A stretch of 64,000 nt of DNA from Rhynchopus sp. YZ270_cl-10 (taxonomy: Eukaryota > Euglenozoa > Diplonemea > Diplonemida > Diplonemidae), in assembly GCA_964035575.1 (NCBI GenBank), contig OZ037914.1:196176-260175 (forward strand), given 5' to 3'. The notes under the pieces are model-generated. The model had not been told where the DNA came from. It made no database searches and worked only from the letters and a program-made list of their open reading frames with translations. The position numbers and the translations under genes were made by a program. This document shows, in pieces, positions 30,918-40,661 of this stretch. How positions within the stretch are numbered: position 1 is the first letter of the stretch; every line of letters begins with the position of its first letter.

Positions 30918-32861
30918 TTAGTCGACCTCCTCAACCTGGGGTCCAGCTCCGGGTGCGGCACCGGATGCTGCGCCGCCTGCGCCTGCTCCTGGGGCACCGC
31001 CCTGCTGCTCGTACATCTTGGTGACGATGGGGGAGCAGATGGCCTCCAACTCCTTCATGCGCGAGTCGTACTCGTCCTTGGAGGCCTCCTGGGCACCGTC
31101 AAGCCACTGGATGGCCTCCTGGCATGCGTCCTCAACCTTCTTCTTGTCGTCCTCGGGCACAAGGGCGGCCGTCTTCTCGTCGTTCATGGTGTTCTTCATC
31201 GAGTAGGCGTAGTTCTCGAGGGCGTTCTTCGACTCCACACGCTCCTTTGCGAGCTTGTCGGACTCAGCGTACTTCTCTGCGTCCTTGCACATGGCGTCAA
31301 TCTCCGCCTGCGACAGACGGCCCTTGTCGTTGGTGATCGTCACGTTCGTCTTCTTTCCGCTGTTCTTGTCCTCGGCAGACACGTTCATGATACCGTTGGC
31401 ATCAACGTCGAAGGTGACCTCAATCTGGGGCACTCCACGCGGGGCACGCGAAATGCCGGACAGGTCGAAGGTTCCCAGCTGGTGGCAGTCCTTCGTCATC
31501 GCACGCTCTCCCTCGAACACCTGGATCTGCACCCCAGTCTGGTTGTCGGCGTAGGTCGAGAAGACCTGGCTCTTCTTCGTGGGGATGGTGGTGTTCCTCT
31601 TGATGAGGGAGGTCATCACACCTCCGGCGGTCTCAATACCCACAGTCAGGGGGGTCACGTCGAGAAGCACCATCTCGTCAGTCTGCTTGCTCTGTCCTCC
31701 GGTCAGCACGAAGGCCTGCACGGCAGCTCCGAAGGCAACAGCCTCGTCGGGGTTGATCGACTTGTTCAGTTCCTTTCCTCCGAAGAAGTCAGACACCATA
31801 CCCTGGATCTTCGGGATACGGGTCGATCCTCCGACCAGCACAACCTCGTGGATCGAGCGCTTGTCCATCTTCGCGTCCGACAGCACCTGCTCCACAGGGC
31901 GCAGGCACGAGCGGAACAGGTCCGCACACAGCTCCTCGAAACGGGCACGGGTCACCGAGGTGTAGAAGTCCACACCCTCGAACAGCGAGTCAATCTCAAT
32001 GCTGGTCTGGGCTGCCGACGACAGGGCACGCTTGGCGCGCTCACAGGCAGTGCGCAGACGGCGCAGCGCACGCTGGTTCTGGGTCAGGTCCTTCTTGTGC
32101 TTGCGCTTGAACTCCTCCACGAAGTGGTTCACCATGCGGTTGTCGAAGTCCTCTCCTCCCAAGTGAGTGTCTCCGGCAGTCGCCTTCACCTCGAAGATTC
32201 CTCCGTCAATGGTCAGAAGGGTCACATCGAAGGTACCACCACCCAGGTCGAAGATCAGGATGTTCTTCTCAGCGTCGTCGGTCTTGTCAAGTCCGTAGGC
32301 AATGGCGGCCGCGGTGGGCTCGTTGATGATACGCAGGATCTCCATTCCGGAGATGGTTCCTGCGTCCTTGGTGGCCTGACGCTGCGAGTCGTTGAAGTAC
32401 GCAGGCACGGTCACAACACTCTTTTTCACCTCCTTCCCAAGGAAGGCCTCAGCGGTCTCCTTCATCTTCACAAGGATCATCGCCGACACCTCCTCGGGCA
32501 TGAAGGTCTTCTTCTCCCCCATGTAGTTCACCTCAATCAGCGGCTTCCCGTCCGCCTTCGCCACAACCTTGAAGGGCCAGTGCTTCATGTCGCTCTGCAC
32601 AGATGCGTCCGTCAGCTGGCGTCCAATAAGACGCTTCGCGTCGAACACGGTGTTGGTGGGGTTCATCGCCACCTGGTTCTTCGCCGCATCTCCGATCAGA
32701 CGCTCGCTGTCGGTGAAGGCAACGTACGACGGGGTGGTACGGTTACCCTGGTCGTTTGCGATGATCTCCACACGCTCGTTCTGCCACACTCCCACGCAGG
32801 AGTAGGTCGTTCCCAGGTCGATACCGATCGCGCCGTCGTAGGACATTGCTGTTGTGGTCAT
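30918..32861 (-). CDS. HSP70: Cytosolic heat shock protein 70
   Basis: 647 residues, single exon, ATG at 32861. An ATP-driven chaperone that folds and disaggregates proteins in the cytosol and nucleus. The N-terminal ATPase domain carries [29 protein letters not shown] and [13 protein letters not shown]. The substrate-binding domain and Gly/Ala-rich tail end in GPQVEEVD; the EEVD end binds TPR co-chaperones and marks the cytosolic form. Codon use is strongly biased to C or G in third positions, unlike neighbours such as the USP gene, as expected for a highly expressed gene. A pyrimidine-rich stretch ending TTTAGTTTCAG lies about 24 bases before the ATG and looks like a splice acceptor, so the 5' UTR may be spliced. 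The N-terminal TTTAMSYDG extension is short and unremarkable. Confidence 0.98.
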   Translation of the reverse strand: MTTTAMSYDGAIGIDLGTTYSCVGVWQNERVEIIANDQGNRTTPSYVAFTDSERLIGDAAKNQVAMNPTNTVFDAKRLIGRQLTDASVQSDMKHWPFKVVAKADGKPLIEVNYMGEKKTFMPEEVSAMILVKMKETAEAFLGKEVKKSVVTVPAYFNDSQRQATKDAGTISGMEILRIINEPTAAAIAYGLDKTDDAEKNILIFDLGGGTFDVTLLTIDGGIFEVKATAGDTHLGGEDFDNRMVNHFVEEFKRKHKKDLTQNQRALRRLRTACERAKRALSSAAQTSIEIDSLFEGVDFYTSVTRARFEELCADLFRSCLRPVEQVLSDAKMDKRSIHEVVLVGGSTRIPKIQGMVSDFFGGKELNKSINPDEAVAFGAAVQAFVLTGGQSKQTDEMVLLDVTPLTVGIETAGGVMTSLIKRNTTIPTKKSQVFSTYADNQTGVQIQVFEGERAMTKDCHQLGTFDLSGISRAPRGVPQIEVTFDVDANGIMNVSAEDKNSGKKTNVTITNDKGRLSQAEIDAMCKDAEKYAESDKLAKERVESKNALENYAYSMKNTMNDEKTAALVPEDDKKKVEDACQEAIQWLDGAQEASKDEYDSRMKELEAICSPIVTKMYEQQGGAPGAGAGGAASGAAPGAGPQVEEVD

Positions 32862-33662
32862 GGTTTTTGTGTTGTGTGTTTACTGAAACTAAATGCAAAA
32901 TATCTGTTTTGGTATGTGTGATGTGGTGTGGATCCTCGATGATTCGGGGGGGGGGAGCAAATTGCTGTGGTATCCAAGGTTAATTAGGGGTCAGGTGGTC
33001 ACGTTGTTCATGTGATCTTTGCTCAAACATGGTTACATAGAAAGTGTAGACAGCACCTTGCGATGATCGCCGTAACCTGAGAAAGTAACTGAATTTTTTA
33101 GCGAAGATTCAGAAAACCCAAGAAAAGGGTGCCGGGTTTGCTGGGGGGAGTGCAACCCTCTCACACTGGGGGGTGTATTAAAGGGGAGCGAAACAAAAGG
33201 ATGGGGGAAGTGTCTTTTTTTTTAAAACAGAGTACCTGAAATATTTGTTGTTTCGAAACGCACACTATCTGGACAAACAAATGTTCCCGCTCTTAGGAAC
33301 TACCCAGAAACACACACAATCGCGGTTGTAGGTTGGTGAGAGGGGAGGTGGGGTGACGTGGTCCAAGGGAAGAACGCTTTGGGAGTAATAAAATGCTGTT
33401 GCCCAGCTTCCAACTCCAGCGCACATCCCTTGGTGTTCCCCACGTACACGTCCGTTCTCCTCTCTCCCAAAAAAAAAAAAAAGGATAAATAAACAGGAAA
33501 AGCACACTACCTTATCGGACGTAGAATTTACATAAACCCACCCATCCCGTGGAAAAAGAAGAAAAAGAAGAAGTTTTGTGAGATGAACCACAGCCTTGCT
33601 GTGTTTAGTCATCAAGAAATCCTTTAAGATGCACATGACACATGTATGTGAAATAGACATCC

Positions 33663-33693
<31 letters not shown>

Positions 33694-34004
33694 CCTGCCC
33701 TACCCCAAATACCCTACCAAAACCCCAGAACCCCCTTTTTTTTGAACGAACCGGAAAAAAAGAACTCAGTCGAATGACATAAAAAATGCTCAAAAAAAAG
33801 CAACATTTTTCTCCGAATATCCAAAAAAAAAAAAACAAAAAAACAAAAAACGGGGGGAGGGTCGAGTGTCTTGAACATCCATTGGCGTGCGTATGTGTGT
33901 GTTGCGTGTGTGCGTTAGTTTCGTATATTGCTATTATCCCCTCATTTTTTTTTCCTTCTGCTTTTGCAGAAGAAAGGAACAAAGGGAATAAGGCTTAAGG
34001 GCTT
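32862..34004. other. Spacer upstream of HSP70
   Basis: No gene. It holds a family A hairpin at 33581-33613 and A- and C-rich runs. The HSP70 promoter should lie in 32862-33200, but I see no motif I can name. Confidence 0.5.
33581..33613 (+). repeat. Hairpin, family A (different stem, same plan)
   Basis: AGATGAACC, then inner stem CACAGC/GCTGTG (33589-33594 with 33598-33603), then TTTAGTCATC. The stem sequence differs from CTAAGC/GCTTAG yet pairs fully. Confidence 0.65.
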
Positions 34005-35368
34005 CTACGCGAAGATGCCCACCTTGGGGTCGTATTCACTGTACGGGAGCTTCAGGGACGGGGAAGATCTCGACCAGGGGTAGTATTCGTCACTGTGTGG
34101 TGGTGGTGGTGTTTTTTTTTTTTTTTTTTGTGTGTGACTGAGAGTGGGGATGCGTTCAAAGAATCAAACCCTTTCCCCCCAAACTCCCTTTTCGTCTTTG
34201 TTTTCTTTATCCAAACGTGGATGCGTATTAATTTTTGGTGGTCATCATATCAAAGGCTACCTAAGCCTCGGAACTGCTTCGTTGCCGTATCAGCATCAGC
34301 TTTTTTTTGTTGTTGTACGGCTTTGCACAAAAAAGGGGGTCAGATCCATTAATTCATATACATTCTTTTCTTAGCGAAACAAAAAGAATGCAAAGAGGGT
34401 GCAAAAAATGTACCAGATCCATGAAAAGTCTGCGTAAAAAGGAGAACACAAAAACAACATACGTCCAGTCACCAACGTAGGTCCTCGGGCGCGTGTGGAC
34501 CTCCTTGCCCATCCCGATGATCCATGAGGGCTGGATCATCAAGAGATGCCTGTGAAGTGGTGGTATGGGGTGTTGTTTCTTTTGATACTTTGTTGGGTTA
34601 GTGTAGCTGCCACAGTCTGCACTGTCTCTTTTGTAGTTTCGACAAATCACCTATCCGAGGATGGGTTCTGTACAACTCGCCCGAAGGCTAATGAATTTCG
34701 AAGGTATTTTTTTGTTTACTGTTTTCCCTCCCGACATACGCCGTACGCGACCAAGAGTCGTTGAAATCCTTTGCGTGGGTGACAAGATCCCACCTCAGCG
34801 AGATGCTGTTCAGCAAATGGAACGCCGAGAGCCCGGCAGCATCGAAGTGCGTGAGAGCAGGCTCAATCACACCGTCCTCATCCACGGACCAACGCTTTTT
34901 GTCCTTCTCGGCCTCCTCCATAGTCACACTCCAGAAGTGATCCGATAGGTATTGCCATGTCAACTGGTCATGCGACATGCGACCTGCCATTGTACAATCG
35001 TTTGGGTCGTGGAAGATCATGTTAATGTTGAACATCTGGCCTCTGTCGTAGTCACCAAGACGTGCACCATACGTAAACAAGAATGTCACCAAAAAGAGCA
35101 GCAAAAACCACGGATACACGTTGTAACAATGCCCAATCAGCCACGTGATCGAGTAGTAAATCATGTGCGGAAGAGATATAGCGTGCATGAAGTGCATGGA
35201 AGAGAGGAGAGGTGTGATAAGGTCCTGGTTGGGTCGTGTCGCACTGAACGCTCGCTTCTGCTGGCTCATGGTCTGCTGGTGCAGCGAGCGCATCGCCTGC
35301 AACGAGCCGATCAACGGCTTCCCCGCAAGCCACGGGTTGGGTGCGCGCACCGCACTCCTGAGAAACAT
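34005..35368 (-). CDS. Mitochondrial membrane protein of unknown function (three exons)
   Basis: Model: exons 35368-34740, 34549-34463 and 34092-34005; 267 residues. Introns of 190 and 370 bp start GTATGT and end CACAG; both interrupt codons after the second base and the frame stays open to TAG at 34005-34007. The first exon alone would run into intron sequence and stop, so the three-exon model is preferred. The N-terminus (MFLRSAVRAPNPWLAGK, later QQKRAFSATRP) looks like a mitochondrial presequence with a likely cleavage near RAFSAT. A hydrophobic stretch at about 60-105 (HMIYYSITWLIGHC, FLLLFLVTFLFTYG) gives one or two membrane helices. The rest is Trp- and charge-rich. It may be a lineage-specific respiratory or ATP synthase subunit, but I recognise no family. 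Intron 1 contains a family F hairpin. Confidence 0.78.
34600..34623 (+). repeat. Family F hairpin inside an intron
   Basis: AGTG pairs with CACT around TAGCTGCCACAGTCTG. It lies in intron 1 of the mitochondrial protein gene, on the opposite strand to the transcript. Confidence 0.5.
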
Positions 35369-35782
35369 TGTGTGTGTATGTGTCCCTTCTCTGATCGGCG
35401 CCCCCCTCTTGACTTAAAAAAAAAGGTGGTTTCCTGTAAAAATGGATATTGAAAGGTCGTACCCTCACAGCGTACCAAAGCTTTGAGAGCACGTCTTCTC
35501 AGTAGGGCATGTGAAAGAGGCAGAGTGAGTCATGTGCGCACGGAGAATCAGAGGAGCACCCATTGGGTGGATGTCTTTTGTTCTTGCATTTCCGATTAAG
35601 AAGAAGCCTCAGGTAGGGGTAAGGATGTAAGGATAAGATGAAATTGGCATACGGTTTCCTTTTGGGTGTGAGGGGTAGGCAAGACTAGGAAGAACGACGA
35701 CTAGGGGTGGGTATGGGTGTGCAAAAAAAAAAAGAAATAGTAACCGTGGTGGGGTCAAAACCCCTTTAACCACATAGAAAGA

Positions 35783-35802
35783 ATGTGCCTTGCTGTGCAC
35801 AT
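35783..35802 (+). repeat. Short hairpin, family B
   Basis: ATGTGC pairs perfectly with GCACAT around CTTGCTGT. Confidence 0.55.
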
Positions 35803-35943
35803 ATGAAAAGAAAAGGTTGGTAAGATGAACCGAAAGCCCACCATATACTTAACGATCAAAGGCCGTCAGGGAAAGTCATACAATAAAGGGGGGGGCAATC
35901 TCGTTACATATGCAACTAAAAAAGAAAGAACGGAACAGTTTAT

Positions 35944-35980
35944 AAGATGAACCTAAGCCTCTCTCATGCTTAGACACCTT
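35944..35980 (+). repeat. Hairpin, family A
   Basis: AAGATGAAC, then inner stem CTAAGC/GCTTAG around CTCTCTCAT, then ACACCTT. It lies 20 bp from a foldback element. Confidence 0.65.
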
Positions 35981-36000
35981 AAAATCAAATGGGGAATATT

Positions 36001-36120
36001 TACCGTATTCGTAAATATGTTCGACCGTAAAAAGTGTCGAACTTCCAGAAAAATCCGGAAAATGACGAACTTTATTACGGTCGAACATATTTACGGTCGA
36101 ACATATTTACGAATACGGTA
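36001..36120. mobile_element. 120-bp foldback element with perfect 30-bp inverted ends
   Basis: TACCGTATTCGTAAATATGT (start of the left end, 36001-36030) is mirrored exactly at 36091-36120. If the outer TA is the target duplication, the element runs CCGTATTC...GAATACGG, a Tc1/mariner-like arrangement. The inner part repeats the TTACGGTCGAACATATT unit (36075-36090). Perfect ends suggest recent insertion. Confidence 0.72.
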
Positions 36121-36290
36121 GTTGATATTTGGGATTGTATCACTCTGGGAAACACCATAGTATTTCGCCTACATGACCAGGTGTGACTGAATGTAACCAG
36201 CAAATACCTGCTCACACCTGTGACCAGCGCACCGTGCATATGAAAACCCCCTTCTGTTAGTATAGAAGAAAGAAAAAGTGAAGTTTTTGA

Positions 36291-36318
36291 GGCACCTCCT
36301 ACTGACCCACTGTATGCC
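36291..36318 (+). repeat. Short hairpin, family E
   Basis: GGCA pairs with TGCC around CCTCCTACTGACCCACTGTA. GGATGAAAGCACAA follows. Confidence 0.55.
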
Positions 36319-36363
36319 AGCCCCGGATGAAAGCACAATAATAAAAAAAAAGAGAAGTTGAAA

Positions 36364-36395
36364 GTGCAAACGCCTCACCGTTCATCATGACGCAC
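36364..36395 (+). repeat. Short hairpin, family C
   Basis: GTGC pairs with GCAC around AAACGCCTCACCGTTCATCA. GAAGTTGAAA precedes it. Confidence 0.5.
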
Positions 36396-36729
36396 ACGGT
36401 AGAGTCCGACCGAAAAGGACGGACTGATGGGCAGACCCCTTGACTCTACCATAGACTGAGTCTGGGCCTGGCCACGACTCCACCTTGTAGGTACTGAAAA
36501 AAGAGAGAAGACATTTCGACTCGCAATTACAAGGAACCCTTCCCCCCTATTTCTCCCACCCCAAACCACCCCCTAAAAACCCTCATAAAGGTTCATCACC
36601 CATTTTGTTCTGTCACAAACACCGCATTCCTCTCTTCACACTTATAGTTCCCATACTCCACGACATTTTTTTTTTTCTTCTTTTTCTCACTTCGAGAATT
36701 TTCCACGCACATTTTTTTAAAATTTTTGA

Positions 36730-38649
36730 TCACCTCCCTGGAGCTCCTGGCGTTCGCCGTGTTTTGAGATGGAGACGAAGCTGGCTGCGGGCCTCCTGCT
36801 GCAAAGCTATCGTCTCATCTGCGGTCGTCAGAAGCGTGCACAGATAGTTTGCAACGTCTTGCTTCCCTACAGCACGCTGTTGTTGCAGTAGGGTTCTTCT
36901 GTGCCGTGAGACGAAGGCTGATTGATACTCCGTTGCAATGCGTTGTGCAAGCACACGGAACTCCTCTTTTGCGATCACCTTGTCTTTGTAGGCCGGCATT
37001 AAATGCTTCTTCACTGCTTCGGTCACCGCATTCTTTGCCTTTGTTGGGACGTACACACCGTCGGTCAGACTTTCTTCAGAATAGACGGCTGGGGTCGCCC
37101 GCACCGCCTTTCTCTCCGCCTGTCGTACCGATGGTCGCAGAACCGCGACCACTGCCGCCGCTACTGCAGCCCTCGCGGCTCGGATCTCTTTGTTGCTCCT
37201 TCGTTGCCTTCTCCGTTTATCCTGCATTTTACAGCGCAAATCCTTTAACATAGTCTCCATGCTCTGCAGCTGCGAGGTGGACATTTCTTCAGCAGAACCC
37301 TGCGTGTCCAGGGTGCTTTGTGTTTCCAAAGTAGACCTCGACTGCGTTAACGGAGTGCGTTGTGTCACCCCAGCGTTGCCTGAGAAGGGTGCAGGCGGGG
37401 TGGTTCCGTAGCCGTACTCCCTACGGTTGGCCTGGCGTGCTGGGATGCTGGACGCAACGCTCCTAGGGAAACTGCTCTGAAACGCCTCCCGCAAAGTCTT
37501 CGCGCTGTTCGGTCTGCTCATCACAACGTCCAACGCAGAGGCGCTCCTCTGCGAAGCAGGCTTCACCAAATGCATGAGCCCCTCCTGCCGATGAGGGTTC
37601 CTCGGCAGCGGCGGTGGAATCACCGGACCCTCCATCACAGGAATCACCGGGGGGATGAAGTTCGGGAGGGCTGCCGGGGTCGCATCGCTTCCTTCAATCA
37701 CCATGATTGCAGAGCGGCCTCCCTTTGCACCTTTTCCGCCACTGGAATCTCCCTTTTTACCCTTTTTACCACCCTTCCCTTTGCCACGCCCCTCCACCTC
37801 TGCTACCAGGTCTGGCTCGATTAGATCCTCTAGGGGTAGTGTGTCCTCTCTTGGCATGGGTTCTGGCTGTGGTGGTGACTGTTGTTGTGGAGGTGATTGC
37901 TGTGGTGGGGGTGGCTGCTGTTGTTGCTTTCTTGCCTCTATCGCAGCTAGCCTGGCAGCATTCGCAGCACGTTCTTCTTCTTCTCTCTGTTCGCGGCGTT
38001 TCTGTTGTGCCTCGCGTCTCGCCCGCTCTGCCAACTCCCTTTTCAGTGCAGTGTTGATGTTAGGATCGATTGTTGTCCACTGTGTAGGAAGGGAGTGTGT
38101 CTCGAAGCATTCTTGGCAGTAGAACTCACCGTCGTCGGGTGGATCTGCGATGGACGGCTGGCAGCAGTAAGAGTGCTGCACGTTGGTGCAGTTCGGGTAG
38201 TCACAGCAGAGCAGACGTGTGTTCTCGTCTGCAGACCCGCAGGTCATGCAGGCCTGGTCTGCACTCTGGTAGTCGTCGCTGTCAATGTCGTTGTCGTAGT
38301 CTTCAAAGTCGCGTTTCTTAATCTTCTTTGCGCCGAGGTTCTTCCCGCCTTTGCCCATTTTGTTGATTTTCCCAAAACGCCGTTTGCACATCGGACACAC
38401 ATTGCTCCGTTCACTCCACGCCTCAATGCACTCAAAACAAAACTCGTGCTTGCACCGTGGTAGCACACCCAACGGCGGCTCCGGCACATCCTGGCAGATG
38501 GGACACACATCGGCAGACTCTTCGCTTGGCTCGCGTTTGCGTTTGCCTGCCTTCTCCTCCGCCGCCCGTGCAGCCTGCTCTGCTTTGCGTGTGTCCTCTC
38601 CATCAAGGAACGCTTCCAACGCTAGAAACGGGTCCTCCTCTTCAGGCAT
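36730..38649 (-). CDS. PHRF1-like RING and PHD finger protein
   Basis: 639 residues, ATG at 38649 (the frame is open one codon further, but that codon is GTG). A RING finger at 49-88 (CPIC, CKHEFCFEC, CPMC) suggests ubiquitin ligase activity. A PHD finger at 134-181 (CMTC, CCDYPNC, HSYCC, CQEC) suggests reading of histone tails. A coiled, Arg/Glu-rich helix, a Pro/Gln-rich stretch, a Gly/Lys patch and a long disordered middle follow. The C-terminus (AVKKHLMPAYKDKVIAKEEF and on) resembles the SRI-type end of PHRF1, which binds the phosphorylated RNA polymerase II tail; this part is my inference. Likely nuclear. The first 240 codons and about 110 bp of upstream sequence are duplicated at 39933-40775. 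Confidence 0.85.
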   Translation of the reverse strand: MPEEEDPFLALEAFLDGEDTRKAEQAARAAEEKAGKRKREPSEESADVCPICQDVPEPPLGVLPRCKHEFCFECIEAWSERSNVCPMCKRRFGKINKMGKGGKNLGAKKIKKRDFEDYDNDIDSDDYQSADQACMTCGSADENTRLLCCDYPNCTNVQHSYCCQPSIADPPDDGEFYCQECFETHSLPTQWTTIDPNINTALKRELAERARREAQQKRREQREEEERAANAARLAAIEARKQQQQPPPPQQSPPQQQSPPQPEPMPREDTLPLEDLIEPDLVAEVEGRGKGKGGKKGKKGDSSGGKGAKGGRSAIMVIEGSDATPAALPNFIPPVIPVMEGPVIPPPLPRNPHRQEGLMHLVKPASQRSASALDVVMSRPNSAKTLREAFQSSFPRSVASSIPARQANRREYGYGTTPPAPFSGNAGVTQRTPLTQSRSTLETQSTLDTQGSAEEMSTSQLQSMETMLKDLRCKMQDKRRRQRRSNKEIRAARAAVAAAVVAVLRPSVRQAERKAVRATPAVYSEESLTDGVYVPTKAKNAVTEAVKKHLMPAYKDKVIAKEEFRVLAQRIATEYQSAFVSRHRRTLLQQQRAVGKQDVANYLCTLLTTADETIALQQEARSQLRLHLKTRRTPGAPGR

Positions 38650-39082
38650 CACGGAGAACAGGAGGGGGTAGGGGGTAGGGGTTGTGTTGGAAGATGGAGA
38701 TGGACCCCCTGGTGGTCGTGGGTGGTAGTGCGTGAGGGGGGAAGGGGAAAATGCAGCTGATGACGAAGCACCGCGATTTTACCTTCTTATATGTTATTAC
38801 ATATTCAGTTTAACGTGAGCCTTGTTGGCTGGGCGAATAGTGGGACGCAGGACAGAATTCTGGTCTGGCCTGGGCTGGGTCGGGGAGTGTGGGAGATAGG
38901 TTGAGGGTTCAAGAAGAAAAGAAGGGGGTTTTTAAAAGGGTTCCGTTTTTTTCCCCGTCTAATTGGTGTTCCAAGGGGGGAGATAGAAAATGACATAATC
39001 TACCCGAGAAGGTTTTTGGTGGTTTGAAATCAACCACTGGTCAAAAAAGAGGAAAAACAAAAGAAAGGTGACGTTATTAATG

Positions 39083-39114
39083 CAGACACCTCCGACTGAC
39101 CCACGTACGATGCC
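39083..39114 (+). repeat. Short hairpin, family E
   Basis: GACACCTCCGACTGACC then ACGTACGATGCC, followed by GGATGAAAGCACAAAGTA. The 5' arm carries one change (GACA for GGCA). Confidence 0.5.
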
Positions 39115-39262
39115 AGCCCTGGATGAAAGCACAAAGTACCCTGAGGACAACAACAGAAGATGTAAAAAGGAAACTTAAGTAGACCTACCCGCACCGTAAG
39201 AGAACGAGGACGGTACACAACCGCTCGTCAGCCGGCGGCCCACCTTAGGAAAGAAAACTTGA

Positions 39263-39293
39263 AAGATGTATGTGCCTCTCGTGCACAGATCTT
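39263..39293 (+). repeat. Hairpin, family B (two-tier stem)
   Basis: The outer stem AAGAT/ATCTT and inner stem TGTGC/GCACA enclose CTCTCGT-type sequence. This is the clearest family B copy. Confidence 0.65.
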
Positions 39294-39317
39294 AAACAAC
39301 AAAAAGAGGAGGTTAAT

Positions 39318-39557
39318 GAAAGAAGTGGTAAAAAAAAAGCAACAAAAAATTGGTTCGTTCTCTGTATTGCTTTGACTTTGTTTTTTGCCGAAAAAAGCAT
39401 TGTGGTGTTTACTGCAAAAGATAAGGCAAACAAGATTGCTGTTAACTGTGTTGAGTATCTAGACTTACTATGTTATGTCTCTTTTGGTTAACACTCCTTT
39501 GTGGGAAACAAGAATAAGAGGGAGGGGTAACAAAATGTTAATTTCTGCTTTCGGCGG
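39318..39557 (+). repeat. Dispersed repeat of about 230 bp, copy 2
   Basis: Aligns with 12255-12488 in the same orientation (see that entry). No gene frame. Confidence 0.65.
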
Positions 39558-39690
39558 TCTGCTCCTTGACCAGGATTCAGCGCTCATCAGAAGGAGCCAG
39601 GGTGTGGGTGGGAAAACAAAGGGGGGTTGGGCACAAACCCAATCCCGGGGTGGAAATGTATAGAATATTGTGCCGCCAGAAAAAAGATAC

Positions 39691-39772
39691 CGTGGACGGC
39701 AGGATCTGAACCTGCGCGGGTAGAGCCCAATGCATTTCGAGTGCACCTCCGTAACCACTTGGACATGTCCGC
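39691..39772 (-). tRNA. tRNA-Ser(CGA)-like gene, possibly a pseudogene
   Basis: An 82-base cloverleaf on the minus strand. D arm TCC/GGA, anticodon loop CTCGAAA with anticodon CGA at 39737-39739, anticodon stem GTGCA/TGCAT, a long variable arm GGGCTCTACCC typical of serine tRNAs, and T stem GCAGG/CCTGC. A run of six T follows within 10 bases, a normal RNA polymerase III stop. Oddities: the acceptor stem has two C/A mismatches (positions 2-71 and 7-66), and the T loop reads TTCAGAT, with G at the nearly invariant A58. These point to a decayed copy or to a tRNA that needs editing. It lies between the two RING/PHD genes. Confidence 0.62.
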
Positions 39773-39932
39773 TAATATCTTTGCTACTTCTGGAGGAGTC
39801 AGGAAACACCAGAAGGAATGAAAATGATTCAAAAACAAACCACATTGCACGCCTGCAACAGGACTTTGCAAAGAGTCAATAATTGTGCGTCAATAAAAGT
39901 GTTTTAACCTCTGGTTACATACTGACACAGTT

Positions 39933-40661
39933 TCAAAAAAATGAGAGTACAAAATCACGCACGCGGTTCACCACATGCATGAGACCCTGCCGATGAGGGT
40001 TCCCAGCACGTTCTTCTTCTTCTCTCTGTTCGCGTCTGTCCCGCTCCAACTCCCTTTTCAGTGCAGTGTTGATGTTGGGATCGATTGTTGTCCACTGTGT
40101 AGGAAGGGAGTGTGTCTCGAAGCATTCTTGGCAGTAGAACTCACCGTCGTCGGGTGGATCTGCGATGGACGGCTGGCAGCAGTAAGAGTGCTGCACGTTG
40201 GTGCAGTTCGGGTAGTCGCAACAGAAGAGACGTGTGATCTCGTCTGCAGACCCGCAGGTCATGCAGGCCTGGTCTGCACTCTGGTAGTCGTCGCTGTCAA
40301 TGTCATTGTCGTAGTCCTCAAAGTCGCGTTTCTTAATCTTCTTTGCGCCGAGGTTCTTCCCGCCTTTGCCCATTTTGCTGATCTTCTCAAAACGCCGTTT
40401 GCACATCGGACACACATTGCTCCGCTCACTCCACGCCTCAATGCACTCAAAACAAAACTCGTGCTTGCACCGTGGTAGCACACCCAACGGCGGCTCCGGC
40501 ACATCCTGGCAGATGGGACACACATCGGCAGACTCTTCGCTTGGTTCGCGTTTGCGTTTGCCTGCCTTCTCCTCCGCCGCCCGTGCAGCCTGCTCTGCTT
40601 CACGTGCGTCCTCTTCAGCAAACAACGCTTCCAACGCTAGGAACAGATCCTCTTCAGGCAT
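39933..40661 (-). CDS. Shortened RING/PHD paralogue of the PHRF1-like gene
   Basis: 242 residues, ATG at 40661. The N-terminal 210 residues match the gene at 36730-38649 almost exactly and keep every RING and PHD cysteine and histidine. The sequence then jumps from EEEERA straight to GNPHRQGLMH, skipping about 150 residues of the parent, and ends after a short unrelated tail (DFVLSFF). The SRI-like C-terminus is lost. About 110 bp of upstream sequence (40662-40775) is conserved with the parent, so the promoter was copied. It could compete with the full protein, or be a decaying duplicate. The coding part is open and substitutions are sparse. Confidence 0.75.
   Translation of the reverse strand: MPEEDLFLALEALFAEEDAREAEQAARAAEEKAGKRKREPSEESADVCPICQDVPEPPLGVLPRCKHEFCFECIEAWSERSNVCPMCKRRFEKISKMGKGGKNLGAKKIKKRDFEDYDNDIDSDDYQSADQACMTCGSADEITRLFCCDYPNCTNVQHSYCCQPSIADPPDDGEFYCQECFETHSLPTQWTTIDPNINTALKRELERDRREQREEEERAGNPHRQGLMHVVNRVRDFVLSFF

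Larger units (their letters stand above)
35369..36729. other. Spacer with hairpins and a foldback element
   Basis: No gene. It holds family B (35783), A (35944), a perfect foldback element (36001), E (36291), C (36364) and an inverted GGTAGAGTC/GACTCTACC pair (36398-36450). Confidence 0.6.
38650..39690. other. Spacer between the RING/PHD gene and the tRNA-like gene
   Basis: No protein gene. It holds the upstream region shared with the duplicate, family E (39083) and B (39263) hairpins and the 230-bp dispersed repeat. Confidence 0.55.

Noticed and set aside
38649-38652. Earlier start for the PHRF1-like gene
   Set aside because: The extra codon is GTG; the first ATG is at 38649. For the same reason the DHHC gene is started at 1926.
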